In this document: positions 1 to 10,240 of the stretch, piece after piece
Numbering within the stretch: position 1 is the first letter of the stretch
Layout: each line of letters opens with the position of its first letter
Assembly (NCBI GenBank): GCA_963576785.1
Contig: OY756142.1
Coordinates: forward strand, 2,170,001-2,234,000
DNA: 64,000 bases
Reading direction: 5' to 3'
Source: Chlorophyllum brunneum
Lineage: Eukaryota > Basidiomycota > Agaricomycetes > Agaricales > Agaricaceae
The notes under the pieces: model-generated
Databases searched by the model: none
Seen by the model: only the letters and a program-made list of their open reading frames with translations
What the model was told of the DNA's origin: nothing
Made by a program: the position numbers and the translations under genes

Positions 1-1486
1 TTTACATATGCACAATTAATCTACCGGGCTATCAAAGCTATTGACGGCAAGGCCACCCTACAAGAGATATGCAATTGGATTGTGACGAACTACGATTATT
101 ACAAGTATGCTGATGGTGCATGGATGGTTAGTGTCTTAATTCCATGGTTATATGTAGTTGTAACAGCCCTCACAGAGTTCGGTTCGGCATAATCTCTCCT
201 CTGGTCGGGCTTTCCTGAAGATGGAACGGTGTGGTGGAGATAGAGGGAAGGGGTTCTTCTGGTCTATTGATGAGAAGTATGCGCAAAGCTTTGAAGAGCA
301 AGAAGCCAGAGCACTGCAAAATGCCGCTCAAACTACCAATAGTAAAGATGGTTTGGGCAAGCCTGGGAGGCGCAAGGATAAGAATATACCTCTTGACCCA
401 CCGCTGAAACGAAGTATCAAGGGTGAACCGAGAGGTCTTCTACCGCCACCACTCACTTCTACCCCCTTAATTGCCAAAGCAGCTGGTGCCAACCCATCAA
501 CTGTTCCCCCTCCCTCACCAGCGCCTAACCCTAATCCAAACGCTGCCACGGGAGTATTCTCTTACAATGCTCAAGCTCAGGCCTCCTCATCCTCTTCACA
601 AGCACAATCCTCAACTCCCTATCCAACAACTGTACCTACGAATCCCTATGCGCCGCTGGCACAACCCATCTGGAACCGTCGTCCATCTGCATCTGCAAAT
701 GTCCCGAAAAGTATGACTTCGATACCCGTTCATCATTCAATAATGACAATTCCAGCTGCTGCCTCTAATTCCTCGGCCACGGCCACACCCACGGTTACGC
801 CTTCTGGTTCCATGGCTACTTCCACGCCCCCCATGTCAATGAAGCCTGTACTGCCACCTATCAATACAAACCTCGTACCGGATGTAGTTATTCCTATTGT
901 TTTGGGTCCAGTACCGTCGACACACCCCGATCATGCGCCTGCTTATCCCAATCACTCGGCGAAACCTGGCTACATGATCCTACACGAACGGAAGCTGATT
1001 CTGGATCCGGATGTATTCTCCGGACTTACGCAAGATATGTTGAAGGAGTTGGAGAAGATGGGCGCTATGGCCGCGGTGAAGGTACTGACGGGACATATGG
1101 TCCGGGCATTGAAAGAACGACGAGCGAAGACTAAGAATAAAGACAAGAATGCAAAGAAAGCCGCTAAGGCCGCGAAGAAGGCTGCTGCCGCCGCCGCCAC
1201 CGCTACCATTTCTCCCGCTGTTGACTCTGCCAATGCGCGTTTTGATACGATGGGTGCGGGCCCAATTGATGCCGTTTCTTCTAAGCTGAACAGTAACACC
1301 CCGACTATCCCCGTCGCTCTGCCAGTGGTCACAGCCAATTCTGCTGTGGACGATGCACCTGTCGATCCTGGGTCACCAATCATCGTTATTGACGATTCTG
1401 AGGACGAAGGTCCGGCTACGAAACGCAGAAGGTTGAATGATGATGGTGGGATGGGCACATTCGAGATACTATCGATGGCTGCATGA
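1..1486 (+). CDS. Forkhead transcription factor, 5' end outside the window
   Basis: Exons 1..126 and 176..1486; the 49-nt GT-AG intron interrupts the forkhead domain after AWM. The window opens inside helix 1 of the winged-helix domain (YAQLIYRAI), followed by the recognition helix SSVRHNLSSGRAF and the wing GDRGKGFFWSID. This is a DNA-binding regulator, expected in the nucleus. The rest is low-complexity and rich in Pro, Ser, Thr and Ala, with a Lys/Ala-rich basic stretch around 1115-1190. Near the C-terminus, IIVIDDSEDE is a hydrophobic patch followed by acidic residues, the usual form of a SUMO-interacting motif, and it is followed by the basic KRRR. The stop is TGA at 1484-1486. The start and N-terminus lie upstream, so the length is unknown. 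The forkhead class is certain; the orthologue and targets are not. Confidence 0.9.
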
Positions 1487-3633
1487 TCACTGTATGTCTT
1501 CCCTTTTTTCCTCCATCGTGACCATTGCTATGAGCATATTATTTACTCGCAGCCTTGCTTATTTCCCTTTTATTCGTTGGTCTGTATCGTTGTTCCGCTT
1601 TCAATTACTCTACTGTACTTTTGGCAAATTTGGCTGGATCGGACTTAGCACATCTCATTTGGTTATGATGTTTTTCACGACCATGGTTATTGTACGTCAC
1701 GCCTTGATTACACATTAGATTTGCTGTCGCCGCGTGTTTGTTGTTGGCGGGATATTTTTAAGTGGGTAGAAAAAGGAAAACCAAATATATCAAATATCAA
1801 GATGGAAACAAAGTTTAAGTGAGATAACGATGACACACAAACAGAGGGGTTGATTGACATATGTGGCGCACCGAGTGTACGAATTGGGCGATTTGGATTT
1901 GTGGACTACTATGGATCCCAAGACTTGTCTACGTCAAACCAGAGAGCGACTTACTTCTCAAGTTCTTAGCCCGAAGCCTTACTTTTCGACGTCAAGTCGG
2001 GATTACGTTTGGACCTCGTTCAGAGCCCCGGAAGCTTTTTGTGCCCGCATTGGGGTGTATTTAGACATATGATGTTGTTCACCAATTAGGTGTACCTTGG
2101 GAGCCCAAGGAGGTTGCAGTCGCCGTGAACATCGTCGTGCTGTGGCATGTAGCGTGGGGAGGGTGTGGGGTTGAGCAGGTTCCCGTGCTTCTTTGGTCCC
2201 TGTGCCTGCGCTAACACTGGGGAGGGAACTCCCAATAGGTTGTGGCCTACTGCGTCTAGTCACAAGCTTATTTCCGTCAACAGTCTAAGCGGTCCTAAAT
2301 TTTGGCATGCTCTTTAAGCTCTGGGCTGGCCAACTGCGAACCTTGGTGAATGTTGATTTGCGAGGGACCATTCCAGACCCTTTACAAAACCCGATCACCG
2401 ACCATGACGAGATACTTTCTTGTCAAAGTCCCCGGAAACCTTTACGGCTTCTGTTTGGGCAATGGATCCATGGGCGCTCTGTCTACTGCCAGGTCGGACC
2501 CAACTTTCGTGGAGGCCATCATAAAAGACCATCTGCTGCAAGTCGTCGCGTTTCCCAGAACATGCTCGGGAGGGTTTTGGTCGGATCCCGTGAGCTGTCG
2601 GATAAATCCTTCTGCGAATGTGAAGGTTCTGGCTTGTGAGACACATGTCATCACCTATTGCCGCAGCATGTGCGCCGAGATCAGCCAAAGTAGACCCAAG
2701 TCCAGGCAGCATGCACGATCCTCTGTGGCGCAAAGATATGTAGTATAGGTGCATGTGTAATTCTAAAAAAAAATTGTTCGCCTGAGGGTGGGGCATGCAA
2801 TCATTCCACCACCAGACATCACGTATTTCGGTTCTACGACATGGCAGGATCTGCATCATGTCAAGCTGTAGCTTATTATGTAGATCATATATGGCCTATC
2901 GCGAGAACATCATTATTATCACACACTTCTAGATTAACCTGCAGATTTGAGTGGGTAGAGAAGGCTGCATAAGACCGAGACTAGGCGTAGTTGGGATGAA
3001 AATGCGTCAGATACTTGGTAAGACTGACGGCGGGAGGAGGGTGGCCCTTCGCAGTGTATACGAAACGCTGCATTTAGAATTCAGGCCTAGAGTAATTCTT
3101 CCAGCTATTCATATGACTGTATAGGACCACCAGACGTCAGAAAGCGTCCAGTTGGATGGGCAGGAAATGGAGGTTGCGACCTGGTAGATACTAGTGGGAG
3201 AGGCGACGCAGCGGATTCCTTGTGGAGGTCACGGGGCTGGCCGACTAGATTCGAACCCAGGCCCACGGCAATTGATAGCGTTGAAATCCTGACGACACGG
3301 TGGCATCCCAATTCGGAGCAACGAGGCTAGGGTGAGAGTGCTCTCTGAGAGAGTTGTTTCGAGATGTCAAACGTGCGCAATTGGATGGGAAGAGCCCCCA
3401 AACACCGCAGGGGTGGCATCTCGGAGTTTGGGAAAGTCGTGGGACGACGGCCGACGAGAGAAGGAGTCGTGGCAGATGCTGGACGGGCTGGGGACGGATG
3501 CGGGGAGGTGAAATTGCGAGAGGGCTGAGTAATTCCAGGGCTGCGAAGATTACGGGGTGCCCCGGGTCTGGGCAGGTTGCACGTGCTTGGCAGCATCTTT
3601 TCAAGTTTATGGCTGATATCATAGGTGCTGCAT
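1487..3633. other. Intergenic, no gene supported
   Basis: About 2.1 kb between the forkhead stop and the leader of the inositol hexakisphosphate kinase gene. Short open frames occur on both strands, but none shows a recognisable domain, consistent splice sites or low-complexity patterns like the neighbouring proteins. It presumably holds the forkhead 3' UTR and distal promoter elements. Confidence 0.6.
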
Positions 3634-3821
3634 ATCTCCTTGTTTACGACCTCCTTCTCTTTCCTCTCCCCTTCCCGCCTCCCGCCCTTCCTCTCTCCTC
3701 CCATTCCAACACCTCCTTCTCCTATTCCTTCGCCACCCCCACCATCCAGCCCTTCATTTTCTCCCGTCCTCGCACACCCAGTCTCCTCCACCCAATATCC
3801 ACCCGCTTTCGATCATTTTCT
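3634..3821 (+). promoter_or_regulatory. Pyrimidine-rich core promoter / 5' leader of the IP6 kinase gene
   Basis: The plus strand is almost pure C and T from about 3640 to 3800 and ends directly before the ATG at 3822. CT-rich tracts flanking the transcription start are typical of highly intronic basidiomycete genes. The exact transcription start cannot be seen. Confidence 0.5.
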
Positions 3822-6800
3822 ATGGCCTTTTCTGATGTGAGCCAACGCCAGCTCTTTACCTTTCCCCTCTCTCCACCAAGCTCTGGTTCCGTGACTGCCG
3901 CCTCGTCACCCCACCTGCACAATATTCCAGCAGACCAACCAGACGTCATAAACCAGCACTTCACGTTTCCCCCCACGCGTCAAAATGCCAAAATGCATTT
4001 TCCGCTCAAGAGACTGCAGAAACCACCTGTTGTTCCAGACGTCCTGCACTCTGAAGAAGATCTCACCAAAGATTCGTCCACCCAGTCTATCTGCACGCCA
4101 ACTTGCATGCCCACTGCTCGATCATTCACCCAACCTCCAGCCGCCCCGCCACTATCCGTTCCCGCTTCGGCTTTCTCCCCAGCGCCTCTTCACAGAACGG
4201 ACTCTACCTCTTCCTCTTCCACCAGCTCCTCGTCCTCACTCATTCATATGCGCGAAAACCCCCATACCCTTGGCACTGGCATGGGACGTAAGGTCGCTGC
4301 CAAGTTGCAGTTATTTAAAGAGTCGGTAGGTCCGACCGAGGACTCCTTGCCAACTGAGGCCTCACGACCCCAGTCTTCTGGTAGCCGAAGGGTGGGACCC
4401 TCACAGATTGGTGACGATGAAGAGATAGCAGAGGCCGAATTCCAGTTTGTTAAGCGCTCGGAGTGGCCCGACCGTGAAGCAGCTGCTATCAGACGGGAAA
4501 GAAGCATGACGACATTAGAACATGTCAGGGCGAGGGATGGTATTTCGGGAGCATGGGAAGGGGGCCAGGATGGGGATCACAGTCGGTATCGAGAAGGGGT
4601 TTTACAGGAGTATAACCGATGGAGAAGAGGCTTTGTAGAAAGCTCTGGGGCCAGGAGAGGGAGGCGGCGCGACCGTGCTTCTGAGACCGCGATGAAAGCA
4701 GAAGGTTCTCACTTCACCAAAAAAGGTCGTGGTGAAGCTACCATGCATCGTCCAGGCTCTCATACATTCCCCCCCTCTCCGTCACCTTCACGATCCCCTC
4801 GTCGGTCGCCTACTTCTCACCAAAATCAACATTCTGACTCTAGCTGGTCCCAACCGCCTTCGAAACTGCCTGAGGCGCTATCGTTGGCTCAAGCTGATAC
4901 CCACACCGGTCCACCTTCTGCACCAATCTCACCAATAGAATCTACCTCCCCATGGTCAACCGACGATGACTCCAATTGGGAGACTGCATCCATTGTAACC
5001 TCAGCCTCCATACAAACTGATAGCACCAGACACCAAGGACTGCGAAGTCATTCTCCAATCCTTCTGCACAACACGACTGCGGCAGGCGCTTCGGACCCTC
5101 ATTCTCCTCCCAGCTCCTTCGTGTTCAGAGGGAGTGGTTCCAATCAACCCTTGTACTTTGATTTATCACAGGAAAACCTGCCCCATATCCCTCTGCGTCC
5201 TTTCAGAAATCAGGTAGGGGGCCACAGTTCCATCTACAAGTTCACAAAACAAGCGGTCTGTAAGGTTCGCGCTTCGTCAGTTTCGTCACCTATGATGCGT
5301 CTGATTGCTATACATTCCTTTCAAATCCCAGCCGCTGGTTTCGCGAGAAAACCTATTTTATGAAGCCGTTGAGAGAGAAGCGCCTCCTCTCTTGGGCTTC
5401 ATCCCTCGGTACTTAGGGGTAATGTTGGTCAGCTATCGGCGTGTCCCAAAAGCTCATCTTTCCAACGATGTGCATCGACATGAACCTACTCCCATCAAAT
5501 CATTCTCACCGAACTCGACAAACAATTCGCAATCGACCGTTCGACACACCCCTACTCGTGTCACTGAACCTCCTTCGAGGTTGGCTGGCCGCAACGGATC
5601 AGACGGAACCGATACCGACGAAGCCGAGTTACCAGAAGTTGTCCTTGATCGTAACCGTCATATTATACCGGAGTGGATGTTTGGTGGTGGCCGAAACAGG
5701 TCCTTGTCTCATTCTCATACCAATGGAACTTCAAACTTTGCACAGCGTCAATTAAATCGAAACAAAATGCACCACATCACCGCCTCGACGCCTAACCTCG
5801 CCGCCACTCCCACTCTCCAGCCAGCACGCATTCAAACAAGTACGCCGGACCAATATCCGTCTTTCGAATCTCAGGAGATTGGTGCACCGACCCCCGTCAA
5901 TTCGCCAAGCCAAGCAGGTCGGACCTTCCCCACCAGTTTGGCGGAAAGACCTCATTCCGTCACCCATGATGTTACCTCCGACGATGACCATGACCTTTTG
6001 CGTCCCTACCTCCTCCGGCCTTTCCGTTCCGAAAATGGCTTGCCTGGTTCACCATGGGGAACGGGATCCACGGTTGTCAATACCAAATTGAAGGACCATG
6101 TCTTTCAGAATGCCATGCACAGCGCATTCCGAAGGGTCAAGAGACTTGCTGGATACGCGCGCAGCTCTCAGACAGAGGACGAGGGCGAGTTTTTTCAAGC
6201 TGATGCAAATGGCTCGCGAAGGCGTTCTCGAAAGCCTAGGTCATTTTTTGGACACGCCCATCGAGTAACTAAATCCCATTCGGACGGTTGTCGCACTCCT
6301 GTTCGTCGTATGCAAAGTCAGGCAATCCTCGCAGAATCGGATCACGAAGCTGCCCAAAGCCAAACACAGAGCAACAATGGTAGCAATGCTGGTGGCATCT
6401 TCGAGATGGATCTTGATTTCGGCCACGAAGGGGCAGAATCTATCGACTCTTGGAAAGGCGCTAATCTATCTCCTTTACTGTCTCGACGACGTAGTCCCTC
6501 ACGATCTTTGGGTTCTGGTCCCTTACGTCAGAGTCTTTCCCGCCCCCTACCCCCTGATCAGGCGCCCATACCTGAACAAAGTGAACTGAACCATTCCTTT
6601 ACTAGGCAAAACCACTTTATTCTTATGGAGGACCTCACCGGGCGTTTGAAGCATCCCTGTGTGATGGATCTCAAGATGGGCACTCGGCAGTACGGCATGG
6701 ATGCAACCGTTGCGAAAAAGAAAAGCCAGCGAAAGAAGTGTGATCGAACTACCAGCCGTTCTCTTGGAGTACGTGTGTGTGGTTTGCAGGTACGGCGGTT

Positions 6801-7651
6801 TACTTGGCCGGTTTTGGCGGTTCTAACATCACTGATAGGTTTGGAATGTTCCTACCCAGTCATATTCTATCCAAGACAAGTACAGCGGCCGAGAAGTTCG
6901 TCCTGACGAGTTTGATTCTGTTCTTGCCTCGTTCCTCTCGAACGGCGAACGGTTGTTGGTGCATCAGATACCGGTGCTTCTGCACAAATTGTATGCATTG
7001 GCTCGTATCGTTAATCGCCTGAAGGGATATCGCTTTTACGGCTGTAGTCTTCTGTTGATCTACGATGGTGATCGTGACTCACAAGAAGCATTCCGGTCTT
7101 GGGCATTGGAACATCCTTCATCAAAGAGCAAGCGCGGAGAATCACTAGAACGTCGTTCCAGGTCGCGACATGATGCAGGCAAGGCCACGTTACGACGTTC
7201 CCATAGCGAAGATCTACTGGCCGGGCCAGTTGCGAAGCGGTCAACGGGTAAGCGGAAACGCGGTGAAGTAAACGTGCGAATTGTTGATTTCGCGCATACG
7301 ACGACCGGTAGAGATTGGCTACCATACCCTGAAGAACCCCCTTCTGCTCGAGCACAAGACAATTCTAGCTCGAAAGGTTATCAGGCCGAGTTTGATCCCG
7401 AGACTGGCTTCCTCTATGCAAGGTTCCCCCCACACTACCCAGATCAACCAGATCGTGGTTTCCTTTTTGGGTTGAAGAACATCACGGCATCGTTGGAACG
7501 CATCTGGAACGAAGAGCGCGTCCGTAGGATGAAGATTGCACGAGACGACCCGTCCAAGGTAGAAAACCACCTTACGCCATTACCCAATGAAGGGAAGGAG
7601 ATTTTCAATGAAATTTTCGGAAATGAGGACGACGGCATGGTTTCAACATGA
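3822..7651 (+). CDS. KCS1: Inositol hexakisphosphate kinase (KCS1/IP6K)
   Basis: Exons 3822..5264, 5332..6789 and 6839..7651 (1237 residues). The enzyme phosphorylates InsP6 to the pyrophosphate 5-InsP7, which feeds phosphate sensing and vacuolar and chromatin signalling. The catalytic core is split. [15 protein letters not shown] lies just before intron 1, near residue 470. The inositol-polyphosphate-kinase signature PxxxDxKxG reads PCVMDLKMG at residues 923-931. SLLLIYDGD follows intron 2, and the metal-binding region VRIVDFAHT is close to the C-terminus, followed by DRGFLFGL. About 440 N-terminal residues are Ser/Pro-rich and disordered, and the spacer between the two core halves is also long, as in fungal Kcs1 proteins, which are far larger than animal IP6Ks. 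The start at 3822 was chosen because the CT-rich leader ends there; an in-frame ATG further upstream lies inside that tract. Both introns keep phase 0. Confidence 0.92.
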
Positions 7652-8073
7652 TGGGCCTTTCCATATGTTCAATGCGGCCTATTTTATTCACTTTTTCCAC
7701 TCTTCTATTATTCTGTTTCTAGCTGACATTGCGTTATTCCTTCTCGTCAATCAGTGCACCATAGACATCATTGCATTTTTTCTCCCTCGTTATGTGTAGG
7801 CATGCTCCCCGTACAATTTACGTATCTCCCTCTTGCTCCCGCTTTGTACTTTGAAGCGCTTCTTATCTGTTCGTACAGTATAGAAAGTAAAAGTATCGGG
7901 TATCGTATATCTAGCTTAATTTGATTGTCCACCACAGCCCGGCACGTGAGAGTGAACCCACCCAAGTCGACGGAAGCTGGATTGTTAACCTCCGTGTTTC
8001 TCTACCCCCAACATCAGCGTCCTCGTACCTACTACCCGTACCCGATACCAAGGACTTGAATGGCCGGAAGCCG
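7652..8073. other. Intergenic between KCS1 and the HEI10-like gene
   Basis: 422 bp holding the KCS1 3' UTR and the upstream region of the next plus-strand gene. No separate gene or clear TATA box was seen. Confidence 0.5.
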
Positions 8074-9895
8074 ATGGATAACGAACTGAAATGCAATCGC
8101 TTAACATGTCGAAAAGGACTTTCAGATAAGGCTGTCGTTGTAAGCTTACCTTTTCTCAAGACGTGTTTGGGGCTATTTTACTAGTTGCCAAGACTACCTG
8201 TGCGTCGCACAACTCGATTAGCCAAGGCATCGGTGTTTTATCGTCCTCATGATAAATGTCACACCGTATTTAGGCTCGCATATATTCTGTAGTACGTGGA
8301 ATTTCACCCAAATGTTGGAGGTGGATCACCAAAAGGAGTTCCTCTCTAGTTGACTGTGCTAACGAACTCTTCACGGTCGCTCGGCTTTGTCCCGGTAATT
8401 TGACCCCTCCCGTGCATACTTCACGCTCAGGGAACCTCCCGCCTAGCCTGTGAAACGAGTTTAACGGAGCCGTGAGCGTTTGAAGCTATGCCCGAACACT
8501 CCACCGCTCATGAACTAAAACCCCAGAGATGACATTGTTGTGGGTCGAATTTGGCCCGGGAAACTTCTGATCGAACTGTAGCCTCGGAAAACTAGGTTTG
8601 CTCACTCCAACCCACAAATGATTACAAGACAGCACGTCTTTTCGGCTGCATATATGCAGGTATAGTCACTGAACTTGCACAGTCGGTCCTCTCAGGTCTC
8701 TCTCCGTCTATAATTTTGGAAATATGCAGTCGGTAGGACCTTGAAACATAATTTCTCGCATTCAGAACCGGTTACAAAAGGTCGTTAGCGCTATTTCCTT
8801 CTGGCAATATCAGATTCACCAAGAAAGGTTGTGCTCCTAACCCGACCAAGATCTTAATCAGCCTCTCACGTTTCCGAAGCTCGTTCCAGCAAGCTGTGAT
8901 CCGAAACATTAATGACAAGAACGCTCAGCTGCAGAAGCAGCTGGAAAATGTCGTTCGAGAAGGCGGGTGAAATAACGTGCTCTATGGCATTACAATGATG
9001 ATTGTTATCAGCCAACGGCGAGATAAATCTTCTAAGCAACAAGACTGCTCGTGGGCCAATATTTCTTATCTCAAGCAGCTTAAAAACACTTAGATGAAAT
9101 AGAACTCGAAAGGGATCTGGAGCTTGAACGGCGAAAGGTCCGGGACCTCCAAGAGACGTCAAGAGAAAGAGACAAAGAATACCAAAAACTCAAGGCAAGT
9201 TTTCTACCAAACACATTCGACCATCCATCGCATCATGACCTGTCCATTAGGTTCAACATGACAAGCTGAGGCGAAGGGCGCTCATCGGCCCTGCAACGGT
9301 CGAAACAAATATTGCACCTCAGTCTCGAACACCCGAGACCCACCAAAATCGGGTTCGGCACAATACCAATATCGAGTTGGCCGGAAATGGAATAGAAATG
9401 ATCGGCGTATGAACAGACCTTCCTTGCGCCCCTCTGGAAAATCAAAATTCTGACGTTCTATCTACCTCCGCTAGGTGCAGCGAACGCCGCTCCCGCCCAG
9501 GATTCAGAATCACACCCTGGCAGTCACATCTCATCAAGGATCTGGATGGGGTAAACCGCCCAAACAGACGGGCCCGGGAATAGGAGGGCAACATCGTCAA
9601 CCATTTGGAGCATCTGCTCTCCAAACTTCCGCAATGGACCGTTCCTTCCGATCTGGTACCGTGTCCGAGTTCTCTGACAGTGGCAACGAGGTGGAACACA
9701 TGTTACTGCCTGTACAGCCTTCTAGGACAATTGGGGGGTGGGGAACTGGCGCTGTCCGAAGTCGGCCTAGTGAGTGCGAGTTTCCGGTTCATGCTGATTC
9801 AGAAGGCTCAAGTGCACAACTTGGCAGTTTTTGCGCCACCTATTGCTCCCAAACGAACATCTATGGGATTCCGTCCAGCTGGTATCAATCGATAG
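8074..9895 (+). CDS. HEI10/CCNB1IP1-like RING protein, meiotic crossover factor
   Basis: Fifteen exons: 8074..8139, 8193..8199, 8274..8291, 8350..8394, 8447..8471, 8527..8539, 8596..8631, 8683..8732, 8789..8827, 8880..8962, 9012..9050, 9094..9194, 9251..9406, 9475..9769, 9813..9895 (351 residues). The N-terminal RING has C7, C12, C25, H27, C30, C33, C44 and C47 (TTCSHIF and CPACETSL). It is followed by LSGLSPSIILEIC, AISFWQYQIHQE, a coiled coil around RDLELERRKVRDLQE and EYQKLK, and a C-terminal GFRPAGI box. This order is that of the HEI10/Zip3 E3 ligase family, which marks crossover sites on meiotic chromosomes. Exons of 7, 13, 18 and 25 nt are needed to keep the RING in frame. Introns at 8632, 8963 and 9195 appear to start with GC. 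For the one at 8632 a GT-AG alternative (8636..8694) keeps frame but drops five conserved residues. The absence of stops across all joins argues for a functional gene. Confidence 0.82.
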
Positions 9896-10240
9896 ACCAA
9901 AGGATTGCATTAGGTCGTACACTGTACATTTAACTCTTTAATAGGAGTATTAATAAGCGGGCGTGTCTGTATGGTATTAAGAAGATGGAGATGAAGGACG
10001 AAGTAACCAAATTGAATTGGGACAGCAGAACGATGAGGAGTGAAACAGCATAGTATCACCAGCGCATTTGAGCCAAAGGAATAAGACAAAGCCTGTACGG
10101 GCGGAAAGCAGGGATTCAGAATGTCCATAGTCATAAGGAATAAGACGAAGACGGATAACAAAATAAAGCACTCCAAAATGTTATCCGGTCAAACAGTTTT
10201 CTTGATGTCAATCATCATTAAAAAATCGTCAGGGTCGTTA
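9896..10240. other. Convergent 3' region, HEI10-like / CUE-like gene
   Basis: 345 bp between two facing stop codons. It should hold both 3' UTRs. No further feature is visible. Confidence 0.5.

Noticed and set aside
970..1458. 162-codon frame antisense to the forkhead gene
   Set aside because: Shadow of the Ala/Lys-rich coding stretch on the plus strand.
1854..2860. Overlapping short open frames on both strands between the forkhead and KCS1 genes
   Set aside because: None shows motifs or splice sites; several start only at non-ATG codons.
3235..3330. tRNA gene on the minus strand (GTTCGAATC B-box-like sequence near 3250)
   Set aside because: The T-arm stem pairs at only three of five positions, there is no A-box at the right distance, and no acceptor stem forms.
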